Below, one piece after another: positions 26,222 through 33,706 of a stretch of 64,000 nt of DNA. Source of the DNA: Allosphingosinicella deserti. Its GTDB lineage: Bacteria > Pseudomonadota > Alphaproteobacteria > Sphingomonadales > Sphingomonadaceae. Where the stretch lies: contig NZ_PXYI01000003.1 in NCBI RefSeq assembly GCF_003012735.1, positions 124,001 through 188,000 of the forward strand. Reading direction: 5' to 3'. Under the pieces are notes generated by a model. The model was not told the origin of the DNA and did not search any database. It saw nothing but the letters and a program-made list of their open reading frames with translations. The position numbers and the translations under genes were made by a program. Numbering within the stretch: position 1 is the stretch's first letter; every line of letters begins with the position of its first letter.

Positions 26222-26716
26222 CTAGCCATCGGCCAATTTGATCAGCAAGGTCGTCACCAGCTTCTGCGGGTCGGGCTCGATCGAAGGATTGTTGTCATGT
26301 ACTTCGAGCCGGCAGGCGAACAGATCGCCGTGGTCGGTGGTTTCCACATCCCACCTGATCCCGGTCTCCTTTGCCCAGCCGACAAGCATCGCGGTGGCAT
26401 CCATCAGCCCGTCATAGGGACCGGTGTAGGTCATACTGACAAAGCGTCCGCCCGGAAGTTCACCTTCGATCAGGCGCCCCGACACAGGAACAGGGGCGTC
26501 GGTCGTCATGCCGACTTCGATCTCGAGGCGCGGCATGTCTATGCGATTGAACTTCATGAATTCCTCGCCGTTCGGCTCGACCTCCGCAAGTGCAAAGGCC
26601 GCGAACAACTCGTCGAAAGCCGGATCGACATCCGCGTCGAACGGGATTGTCACGGGCATCCGCACCGCGACATAGCGGCGCGGTCGACGCTCAACGATCC
26701 TGGGCATCGTCAACAC
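26222..26716 (-). CDS. GyrI-like small-molecule-binding domain protein
   Basis: About 164 residues of the GyrI-like/AraC effector-binding family, without a DNA-binding domain. The GTG at 26716 gives MLTMPRIVERRPRRYVAVR, like the usual family start MLTxPxIVER; GGAGAAG sits ahead of it. C-terminal LPGGRFVSMTYTGPYDGLMD and FACRLEVHDN are typical. Such stand-alone proteins bind hydrophobic small molecules or act as hydrolases. Confidence 0.8.
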   Translation of the reverse strand: MLTMPRIVERRPRRYVAVRMPVTIPFDADVDPAFDELFAAFALAEVEPNGEEFMKFNRIDMPRLEIEVGMTTDAPVPVSGRLIEGELPGGRFVSMTYTGPYDGLMDATAMLVGWAKETGIRWDVETTDHGDLFACRLEVHDNNPSIEPDPQKLVTTLLIKLADG

Positions 26717-26877
26717 GGGCTTCTTCTCCAGAAAAGATGGCGCGCTCGCCCTGCCGCCGCCGACGTCGAACGGGCGCGCGCGTTGGACCAGGGGGCGCCC
26801 GTCCGCAGCGGCTGGGAATTGCCGGCCCCAGTGTCGCCTCCGAAACCTCAGGCGGCCACTCGAGGGTTTCGGCGCTG

Positions 26878-27339
26878 CTATTTGGCGTAGAGCGCAGCTT
26901 CCGCCGCCCGCCGCCGGGTCAATCCCGGGAGCACCTTGCCGGCGGCCTTGTTCCATTTCGCGAACTCGGCTGCCGCGCCCTTGGAGTCGCCTGCCTTGTG
27001 CAGCCTCAGCAACGTGCTGGTGGTGAAGTTCTTGATGCCGACATTGTAGGCGAAACTGACCATCGCATCGAATTGCGGTTGCCTGGTTCGTGATGAGCCG
27101 ATCGCGTTCGTTACCGCTTCTGCAAATTCGCGGAGATGCTCGTTGAAGCGATCGTCGCATTGCTGCTGTGTCCAGATCGTGCCCGGCACGATGTCGGCGC
27201 CGGTCGAGCCCCAACCGATCGTCCAGGGATCGCCGCCGCTTCCCGGATCGGGATATGCGTGGAAGTGACCATCCGGCCCTTCCTTGGCGCAGCCTTCGAA
27301 TTGCTGGATGAGCTTGGCGCACTTCGCGCTCGGAACCAT
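26878..27339 (-). CDS. Phage-type lysozyme (GH24)
   Basis: A 153-residue glycoside hydrolase 24 protein: catalytic Glu15 in QQFEGC, then YPDPGSGGDPWTIGWGST carrying the Asp and Thr of the T4-lysozyme triad, and FDAMVSFAYNVG. It cleaves peptidoglycan glycan strands. There is no signal peptide, and no holin, spanin or other phage gene is near, so it is a domesticated or orphan endolysin. Confidence 0.9.
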   Translation of the reverse strand: MVPSAKCAKLIQQFEGCAKEGPDGHFHAYPDPGSGGDPWTIGWGSTGADIVPGTIWTQQQCDDRFNEHLREFAEAVTNAIGSSRTRQPQFDAMVSFAYNVGIKNFTTSTLLRLHKAGDSKGAAAEFAKWNKAAGKVLPGLTRRRAAEAALYAK

Positions 27340-27508
27340 GGTGACCCTCCCCCTCGAGGTTGCACGTCTTCGTGCCCCACATCGATCCTAAAGCAATATT
27401 CGCCACCGACAAGATGGCGAGGGTGGACGCGTTCGCTCGGTCGCGCTGCAAGGCCGGGATCAGGGAACCCGCGACCTACGGATCCTCATTGTCCCCGTAG
27501 GTAGCGCC

Positions 27509-28114
27509 TTACTGCGCCGCTGCGCGCAGGGCTTCGGCAATGGTGCGGCAATCCTGAGGCGCGTCGGCGGCTTCGGCCAAGGGACGGAAAAAGGCCGCGG
27601 CGCCCTTCGCATCATGATTTTCGACCAGCAGCCGGGTTAGAAGCATCACTTCGGCGCCCATGCAGAACAGCTCCTGGCTGGAGACCGGCCAGGTGCGGAC
27701 GCTGACCCGGGCCGCGGCCAGGGCCCCTTCAAGATCGCCGGTCTGCTCAAGTGCTTCGGCGAGATCGCGGTGGAGATAGGCACGGCCGATGTCCTCAGGG
27801 GGGAGCCTGGTCGCCTTGCGATAGGCCTCGACCGCCCCCTGGAGGTCGCCGGCCACCTGCAGGCTTTCGCCGAGCTGATGCCACGCATCGGCATCGCGCG
27901 GATTCGTCTCTACCACGGCCTGGGCGTCGGCGACGCTCACCTCCGTCGGGTTGGCGATCTCGCCGGGGGCGAGCAGCGCCAACGCCGCTTGCTCCGCCGG
28001 GGAATAACCGGCGCCGTCGGGCGCGGCTGCATGACCCGGCGCGCCGAGCGCTATCGAACATGCTGCGGCCGCGGCCAGACGGATCAAGCTCCGGAACCGA
28101 TGACGGGACAGCAT
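27509..28114 (-). CDS. Exported TPR-repeat protein
   Basis: About 201 residues from ATG 28114, with a signal peptide (LIRLAAAAACSIALGAPGHA) and three TPR units (ADAWHQLGESLQVAGDLQGA and following). A TTG at 28183 with GGGAGG upstream would add 23 residues before the signal peptide and is an alternative. Likely a periplasmic scaffold; partners unknown. Confidence 0.8.
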   Translation of the reverse strand: MLSRHRFRSLIRLAAAAACSIALGAPGHAAAPDGAGYSPAEQAALALLAPGEIANPTEVSVADAQAVVETNPRDADAWHQLGESLQVAGDLQGAVEAYRKATRLPPEDIGRAYLHRDLAEALEQTGDLEGALAAARVSVRTWPVSSQELFCMGAEVMLLTRLLVENHDAKGAAAFFRPLAEAADAPQDCRTIAEALRAAAQ

Positions 28115-28337
28115 CGGAGGCCGACAGGGGGCAGTTGCGTCTACCATGTCGAGAACGTCGGATCGGCCGAGATATGCGTACAAGGAAGGTCCTCCCGCAG
28201 CGGCATCTATCGAATTGCGCCGGCCGTGAACAGGTTAGGAGCGAGAGCGCCGCTGGCGGCCCCGGCGCGCCGCATCGCCGTTCGCACCCGATCCAATTTT
28301 CGTGCTATTCTCCGCCGATCAATTCGGGAGACGCCGC

Positions 28338-28805
28338 ATGCTCCACGCAGATGCCGCTGCCACGTCCACAAACCCCAATGTCGCGGCGCTCGCGCGCGGC
28401 TATGCACTCTGGGCCGAATCGAAGGGAGGCAGCATCGACGAAGTTCTCGACCTCATGGACGAGGATATCGTGATGCAGTCGCTGGCGCCGCAGGAGGTGC
28501 CGCACCCGCTCGCCGGAATCCACAGCCGCAAGGAGGGCGCGCGTGCCTATTTCGATGCGCTGTCCGCGGAATGGGAAATGCTGGACTGGGTGAGCGAACG
28601 CTTCATCGTCGATTCGGACGGCGACGACATCGTGGTCATCGGCCGCTGCCATTGGCGCCACCGCGAGAGCGGCCGCGAGGTCGCCAGCCCGAAAGTCGAT
28701 ATCTGGCATTTCGACGGCGGCAAGGCGACGCGTTTCTTCGAAACGTTCGACACGCTCGGCTTCGCCGCCGCGGCCGGCCTGGCGACGGTTCACCCACCCG
28801 CCTGA
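28338..28805 (+). CDS. SnoaL-like/NTF2-family protein
   Basis: A 155-residue NTF2-like fold: ARGYALWAESKGGSIDEVLDLMDEDIVMQS, then beta strands with HPLAGIHSRKEGARAYFDAL and VDIWHFDGGKATRFFETFDT. The start at 28338 follows GGGAGA. Family members range from isomerases to binding proteins. No catalytic assignment possible. Confidence 0.8.
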   Translation: MLHADAAATSTNPNVAALARGYALWAESKGGSIDEVLDLMDEDIVMQSLAPQEVPHPLAGIHSRKEGARAYFDALSAEWEMLDWVSERFIVDSDGDDIVVIGRCHWRHRESGREVASPKVDIWHFDGGKATRFFETFDTLGFAAAAGLATVHPPA

Positions 28806-28826
28806 ACGACGCCCGCCCAGCGAGGC

Positions 28827-29348
28827 CTAACGCCGCTGCGGCGGGGGCGCCGCCGGGGCCGGGGGACCGAGCGGCGTCCGGACCATTTCCGGCGAGGCCC
28901 ACCAGACGTTGCGCGTATCGCACCCGGCGCGTCTCGCCGCTTCCGCCTCGGGGCCGTTGCCGATCCCGGCCTCGCCTCCGCCGAACGCCGCCTCCTCGCC
29001 GAAGCGCAGCAGGCGGGCTCCAAAGCGGATCGTGCCGTCCGCCGCATCCCAGCGCGTGGTCGGCGACGGCAGGGCGAGCAGCCACCGCCGCCCCTCGGCG
29101 GCAAGATAGACGCAATTTCCGTCGCGCCGCAGGATGCCGCCGAGCAGCGCCTGCATATAGGGCTTTCCGAGCGGCGCGTCGTAGAGGATCAGGGGCGATA
29201 AGCTGCTTTCGGCATCGCGCTTGGCAGCGGACGGTGCGCTCTCCGCCTCGGTCGGCTGCGGACGTTCCGGCGCCCCTGCCGAGCAAGCGGCGAGGAGCAA
29301 GATAGGCCAGAGTGCGCTCTGCCGCGCGGCAATCCACCACTTCAGCAT
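28827..29348 (-). CDS. Hypothetical lipoprotein
   Basis: A 173-residue lipoprotein from ATG 29348 with GGAGGAG upstream and lipobox LLAAC. The mature domain has two short beta-rich motifs (GGILRRDGNCVYL and TIRFGARLLRFGEEAAFGGGE), a pattern seen in sphingomonad envelope proteins. C-terminus is Pro/Ala-rich. Confidence 0.7.
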   Translation of the reverse strand: MLKWWIAARQSALWPILLLAACSAGAPERPQPTEAESAPSAAKRDAESSLSPLILYDAPLGKPYMQALLGGILRRDGNCVYLAAEGRRWLLALPSPTTRWDAADGTIRFGARLLRFGEEAAFGGGEAGIGNGPEAEAARRAGCDTRNVWWASPEMVRTPLGPPAPAAPPPQRR

Positions 29349-29482
29349 CACGCGCTCCTCCATTGCATCGGGCGACGAACGATGAAGCGCACCGTCAATG
29401 GGTGCAAGACCGGCTCTGCCTTGCGTCATCGATGCTTCTCTTCCCGACGGCACAGCGCTCGCACGAGGTTCCTTTGGGCGCT

Positions 29483-29953
29483 TCACCCGCGCGCTTCGCG
29501 CACCAGGCGCTTGCGGGTGCGGTCGTCGCGGGCATAGGCCCAGCGCACCGGATCGACGCCCGGCGGTGCCGGCGGGGTCGGCGGCTCCGAATGCGGCGGC
29601 TCGTGATCGGAGGGGCGCGCGCCGGTCAGCCAATCGGGCAGACGCTCGCTTGCGCTGAGCAGCAGGAAGGGCTGGTCGCCTGCGGCGGCGGCGACGAAGC
29701 GGCCGGAGGCGCGGCAGCGCGACGCCTTGCAGCGGGCGCGGCGATCGACCAAAGTCCATTCGCGGCCCTTGAGGAGTGCCAGCGAGGCGAGATCGACATC
29801 GTAGAGCCGCTTGCAGGCCGGGCAGGCGAAGCGGACCTGCGCCCGCGCCTCGATCATCACGCCCAGGCTGCGCACCCAATGCGGCCAGATCCGCGCCTCG
29901 CCGCCTTCGACCGCGGTCTCGCCGCGCGGCCATCTCTTTCGTGGACCTTCCAT
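29483..29953 (-). CDS. Zinc-binding hypothetical protein
   Basis: About 156 residues from ATG 29953 (TGGAG upstream). The centre holds FACPACKRLYDVDLASLA and, 25 residues later, RCKASRC, four cysteines that probably bind zinc. The C-terminal third is Pro-rich and disordered. No known function. Confidence 0.6.
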   Translation of the reverse strand: MEGPRKRWPRGETAVEGGEARIWPHWVRSLGVMIEARAQVRFACPACKRLYDVDLASLALLKGREWTLVDRRARCKASRCRASGRFVAAAAGDQPFLLLSASERLPDWLTGARPSDHEPPHSEPPTPPAPPGVDPVRWAYARDDRTRKRLVREARG

Positions 29954-30035
29954 GCTCCACGGGTGGAACGAACGAGGAACATTGGCAAGCGATTCGACGG
30001 CCGGGTGCGTCCCAAAAGAGTCCTGGGCAGCGGGG

Positions 30036-31190
30036 TCAGCGGGTCGGCCAATGCCATTGCGGGGGATCGGCATCGGCGACTTCGGTCTGCCCGAACGCTT
30101 TCTCAAGGACGATCCCGGTGGTGCCGTCGCGTGCGCGCAGCGCCTCCACCAGCGGCGCGCTGTGCGAGACGACGACGATCTGGCAGGTCTCGGCGGCGCG
30201 GATCAGCAGACGGGCGAGGGGCGCCAGCAGGGACGGATGCAGGCTCGTCTCCGGTTCGTTGAGGATCATCAGCGCAGGAGGGCGCGGCGAGAGCAAGGCG
30301 GCGGCGAGCAGCAGATAGCGCAAGGTGCCGTCGGAAAGCTCGGACGGCTGCAGCGGGCGCAGCAGGCCGGTCTGGCGCACCGCGATCGTCGCATTGCCCT
30401 GATCGCCGGCGAAGGCGACCTCGGAGCCCGGAAAGGCGTCGTCGATCACTTCGCCGAACGCGTCCCAGTCGCCGACCGCCTGGATGGTGCCGATCGCGGC
30501 GGCGAGATCGGATCCGTCCCCCGCCAGCACCGGCGTGTAGGTCGCGACCTGCGGCCGCCGGGCGGGTGCGTCGCGGTCGGTGCGCAGATGATCGTAGAAT
30601 CGCCAGCTGCGCATCTTCTCGCGCAGCAGCAGGAGCTCGAGCCCGTCGTCGGGATCGGCGCAATGGGTCATCATGCTGTCGAAGCCGGAGAGCTGATCCA
30701 TGCTGGACCGCCACTCGCCGGTCGTCCCGCGGCGAAGCTGCACCCGAGGTCCGCGGCGTTCGGCGATCGCGTTGGAGCGGCTCAGCCGCTGCCCGGTCCA
30801 GACGCTTTCCACCTTGATCTCGGGATCGTGCGGGAAGGGCGTGCCGGGGACCGGCAGGCCGAGATCGATCGCATAGCCGTAATCCTCGCCGGCGAAGCCG
30901 AGGCGCAGGGTGACCGGGCCGGAACGGCGCGTGCCCTGGATCGGATGGACGCCATCGCGCATGTCGCGGCCGATCCGCTCCGGCCCCGCCCACAAGGTGG
31001 AGGACAGCCCGCCTTCCGCCGCAAGCGAGGCGATCAGCCGCCCCTGCGCGACCTCGGACAGCAGGCGCAGCGCGCGATAGAGGCTCGATTTCCCGCTGCC
31101 GTTACCGCCGGTGACGACCGTGAGCGGCCCGAGCGCGAGCACGACGTCGCGCAGCGATCGATAGCCGGCCACTGCAAGCGTGGTGATCAT
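30036..31190 (-). CDS. AAA family ATPase (SMC/RecF-like)
   Basis: A 384-residue protein with Walker A GGNGSGKSS at residues 28-36, Walker B LMILNEPETSLHP and a later VVSHSAPL switch region, the layout of RecF/OLD-like predicted ATPases. It is cytoplasmic and lacks a TOPRIM domain. Related stand-alone ATPases occur in stress and defence loci, but no partner nuclease is adjacent here. A longer open frame running upstream to 33659 is antisense to the M56 gene and not real. Confidence 0.88.
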   Translation of the reverse strand: MITTLAVAGYRSLRDVVLALGPLTVVTGGNGSGKSSLYRALRLLSEVAQGRLIASLAAEGGLSSTLWAGPERIGRDMRDGVHPIQGTRRSGPVTLRLGFAGEDYGYAIDLGLPVPGTPFPHDPEIKVESVWTGQRLSRSNAIAERRGPRVQLRRGTTGEWRSSMDQLSGFDSMMTHCADPDDGLELLLLREKMRSWRFYDHLRTDRDAPARRPQVATYTPVLAGDGSDLAAAIGTIQAVGDWDAFGEVIDDAFPGSEVAFAGDQGNATIAVRQTGLLRPLQPSELSDGTLRYLLLAAALLSPRPPALMILNEPETSLHPSLLAPLARLLIRAAETCQIVVVSHSAPLVEALRARDGTTGIVLEKAFGQTEVADADPPQWHWPTR

Positions 31191-31439
31191 CCCGAATCCG
31201 TCCCCCGATGTGCGCGTTTCAGCATCGATGGCGGATGCACCCGGCGCAAGAGCCGCACTGCGGACGTTCAGGGGCCGCCGGAAGGCGTCTCTGCTTCCGC
31301 ACGCATGGCGCCGCCGCCCCGCTTGCCGCCACGGCTGCGCCGGCCGGCGAGCGCAGCGTTTGCACGCGAAGCCGCGCCACTGGACAGCGGCGCTGTTCGA
31401 CGAACCTGCCGCTCCAGCCGACGAAACGACTTGCGTGCT
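31191..31439. other. Divergent region between ATPase and BlaI genes
   Basis: No gene seen. Together with the operator at 31440-31469 it separates two divergent units. Confidence 0.45.
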
Positions 31440-31469
31440 GCTACAAATGTGGCATGCTGCAGGTGTAGC
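31440..31469 (+). promoter_or_regulatory. Candidate BlaI/MecI-type operator
   Basis: GCTACA and TGTAGC form a six-base dyad separated by 18 bases, with an inner ACAAATGT. BlaI-family repressors bind TACA/TGTA dyads, and the site is 31 bp upstream of the blaI-like start, so autorepression is likely. A TTGCGT at 31431 could be a -35 element. Confidence 0.5.
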
Positions 31470-31499
31470 AGGGATGTGCTCCCACAAAGCGAGTCGGAA

Positions 31500-31868
31500 A
31501 TGATCGGAAGCCTGCCGCGCCGCGAGCGCGAGATATTCGAGATATTGGTCACTGCGGGTGAAGCGACCGCGGCCGACGTGCGCAAGGCGATGGCGGATCC
31601 GCCGAGCCATTCGGCGGTGCGGACGATGCTCACCCGATTGGAGGCGAAGGGCATGATCAGCCATCGCACGGTCGACCAGGCCTATGTCTACCGCAGCGTG
31701 CCGCAGGCCGCGAAGGTTCGCGAGACCGCCCTGCAGCAATTGGTGAAGACGTTTTTCGACGGATCGGCGGCAAGCGCCGCGACCGCCCTGCTGGGGCTGA
31801 CGCGGACCTTGAAGCCGGACGAGGTGGACGCCCTGCAACGGGCGATCGACGAGGCAAAGGAGCGCTGA
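31500..31868 (+). CDS. BlaI/MecI/CopY-family transcriptional repressor
   Basis: A 122-residue winged-helix repressor: LPRREREIFEILVTAGEATAADV, then HSAVRTMLTRLEAKGMISHR as recognition region, and a C-terminal dimerisation helix (ALLGLTRTLKPDEVDALQ). It is followed directly by an M56 metallopeptidase gene, the classic BlaI/BlaR1 pair in which the protease triggers loss of the repressor. Confidence 0.92.
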   Translation: MIGSLPRREREIFEILVTAGEATAADVRKAMADPPSHSAVRTMLTRLEAKGMISHRTVDQAYVYRSVPQAAKVRETALQQLVKTFFDGSAASAATALLGLTRTLKPDEVDALQRAIDEAKER

Positions 31869-33572
31869 GTGATGAGCTATTCCTTCCTTCTTGAAATGGC
31901 GTGGAAGTCGGCCGCGATCAGCGGCGCGGTGCTGCTCCTCGCCTTGCTGCTGCGCTCGCGCTCGGCAGCCGATCGCGGCGCCCTGCTGCGGGTCGGCATC
32001 GTCATGCTGCTGCTGCTGCCGGCAGTGTCGCTGCTGATGCCGTCCCTGGTCGTCGAGACTGCGGCGACCGAAACGGCGCCGGTCGCCGCGTCCGAGGCGG
32101 CGCCGGTGCTCGCAAGCCCCGCGGCGGCCACCGCGCTGCCGGATGGCGCGAGCCTCGCCGCGCCCGGTGCCCTGACGGCGATGTCGGCCGAGGGGAGCGC
32201 GGCCGGCGACTGGAACGATCCTGGAATCCTGTTCCTGCTCCTCTATGTCGGCGGGCTGCTGATGGTCGGCGGCCGTCTCGCGATCGGCATCGGCACGCTG
32301 GCGCGCTGGACTCGCGAGGCGGCGGAGGTCGAATGCCTCGCATGGCGGACGGCGCTCGGCCGCGCCGCGGCCGATCGCGACATCCGCCTGCTCGTCTCGG
32401 ACGATGTCAGATCGCCGCTGAGCTGGGGCGTGCGCCGGCCGGTCATCCTGCTCGATCCGGACACGCTCCGCCGCCATGACGATGCCGACGCGATCCTCGC
32501 CCACGAGGTCGCCCACATCGTTCGCGGCGATTGGCTGTCGCTGATCGGTTCGCGGATCGCGGTGGCCCTGTTCTGGTTCAATCCCTTGGTCTGGCGGCTC
32601 GACCGCGAGGTGGCCCAGCAGGCGGAGGAAGCCGCCGACAGCTATGCCGTCGCCCGGGTCGAGCCGACCCGCTACGCCCAGACCCTGCTCGATTGGGCGC
32701 GGGTCAGCGGTGGGCTGGTTCCGGCCAACGCCATGGCGGGGAGCGAGCATGGCCTCGCGCGCCGGGTCCGGGCTCTGCTCGACGGCCGGGCAGGCCGCCG
32801 ATCCGGCTCCTTCTGGACCTTCGCAGCGATGGCTGCCTGTGCCGCCGTCGCAGCGCCGGTCGCCGCGCTCGAATTCGTTCCGCAAGCGCCCGAGCCGGTC
32901 GAAGCGGACGAGGCGCCCGATGCCGTCGAGGCTGCCGGCGCCCCGCAGGCGCCCGACGCACCGACGCTTGGCACGGTTCCGATCCCGCCGGCGCCGCCGC
33001 TCCGGTCCGCGCGGCCCGGCCATCCGGCGCCGCCGGCAGCGCCCGCACCAGCGACGCCGGCGGTCGCCGCCGGCGCGGCAACGCCGCCGACTTCGCCGAG
33101 CCCCCCTGCGCGGATCTCGTCGCTCCACGCGCTTGCTTTCGCCCCGCGGCATCCGGAGCCGATCATCGACGAGAAAGCGATCCAGGCCGAGGTCGACGCC
33201 GCGGTTGCCGACGCGATGCGCACCAGCGTGACCGTCAGGATCGACGCCGAACGGATCGCCGCCAATGCCGAGCGCATCGCCGCCGATGCGCAGCGGGCCG
33301 CCGAGACCGCCCTGGCCGGCAGCGCCCACGGCATGCTCGCAGGCGCCGACGGCATGGATCGCGGCGCCGAGAAGATGCGCGCCGAGGCCCGCAAGCTTCG
33401 CAACCGCGACTATCGTGAGCGTGAAATCGCCCGCCAGGCCGCGCGCGGCCACCATGTCACCCATGACGACCTGCTCGAAGCGGCGGACGGCATGGAAGAA
33501 GGCGCCGAAGGCATGCGCGAGGGTGCCCGCGAAATGCGGCAGGCCGCAAAGGAGATGCGCCGCCGCAGCTGA
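31869..33572 (+). CDS. BlaR1-like M56 membrane metallopeptidase
   Basis: A 567-residue protein directly after the blaI-like stop (GTG 31869 or ATG 31872). Four transmembrane helices surround the M56 domain with zinc motif HEVAH (in DAILAHEVAHIVRGDW) and the third ligand region EEAADSYAVAR. After the last helix, near residue 335, there is no penicillin-binding sensor domain; instead there is a Pro/Ala-rich linker and an Ala/Glu/Arg-rich helical region with repeated ANAERIAADAQRAAE and MLAGADGMDRGAEKM units. The signal sensed is therefore not obviously a beta-lactam. A terminator follows at 33662. Confidence 0.9.
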   Translation: MMSYSFLLEMAWKSAAISGAVLLLALLLRSRSAADRGALLRVGIVMLLLLPAVSLLMPSLVVETAATETAPVAASEAAPVLASPAAATALPDGASLAAPGALTAMSAEGSAAGDWNDPGILFLLLYVGGLLMVGGRLAIGIGTLARWTREAAEVECLAWRTALGRAAADRDIRLLVSDDVRSPLSWGVRRPVILLDPDTLRRHDDADAILAHEVAHIVRGDWLSLIGSRIAVALFWFNPLVWRLDREVAQQAEEAADSYAVARVEPTRYAQTLLDWARVSGGLVPANAMAGSEHGLARRVRALLDGRAGRRSGSFWTFAAMAACAAVAAPVAALEFVPQAPEPVEADEAPDAVEAAGAPQAPDAPTLGTVPIPPAPPLRSARPGHPAPPAAPAPATPAVAAGAATPPTSPSPPARISSLHALAFAPRHPEPIIDEKAIQAEVDAAVADAMRTSVTVRIDAERIAANAERIAADAQRAAETALAGSAHGMLAGADGMDRGAEKMRAEARKLRNRDYREREIARQAARGHHVTHDDLLEAADGMEEGAEGMREGAREMRQAAKEMRRRS

Positions 33573-33661
33573 CGCGATCGGACGGCCCGGTGCGTCGGTC
33601 CTCCCAGGACGAGACACCGGGCCCCACGTCCGGCGGCCATGCCCCCGGCGGCTGGACATCC

Positions 33662-33705
33662 ATCCCCCTTTCGCTAGCCTCGGCCGGTGAAAGGGGGATT
33701 TTTTT
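33662..33705 (+). terminator. Rho-independent terminator overlapping the next ribosome site
   Basis: An 11-bp perfect stem, ATCCCCCTTTC with GAAAGGGGGAT, around a 16-base loop, followed by seven Ts. The 3' arm carries AAGGGGGA, the only ribosome site for the ATG at 33707. The hairpin should end blaI/M56 transcripts and hide the ribosome site in any read-through message. Confidence 0.85.
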
Positions 33706-33706
33706 C

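Noticed and set aside
28115-28183. TTG start at 28183 for the TPR protein
   Set aside because: It has a good GGGAGG site, but would put 23 residues before the signal peptide; kept as an alternative only.
31191-33659. Very long minus-strand frame joining the AAA ATPase to the antisense of the M56 gene
   Set aside because: The plus strand encodes the BlaI/M56 pair with clear motifs; the antisense part is Arg/Ala/Gly-rich as expected from GC-biased codons, and the ATPase starts properly at 31190.
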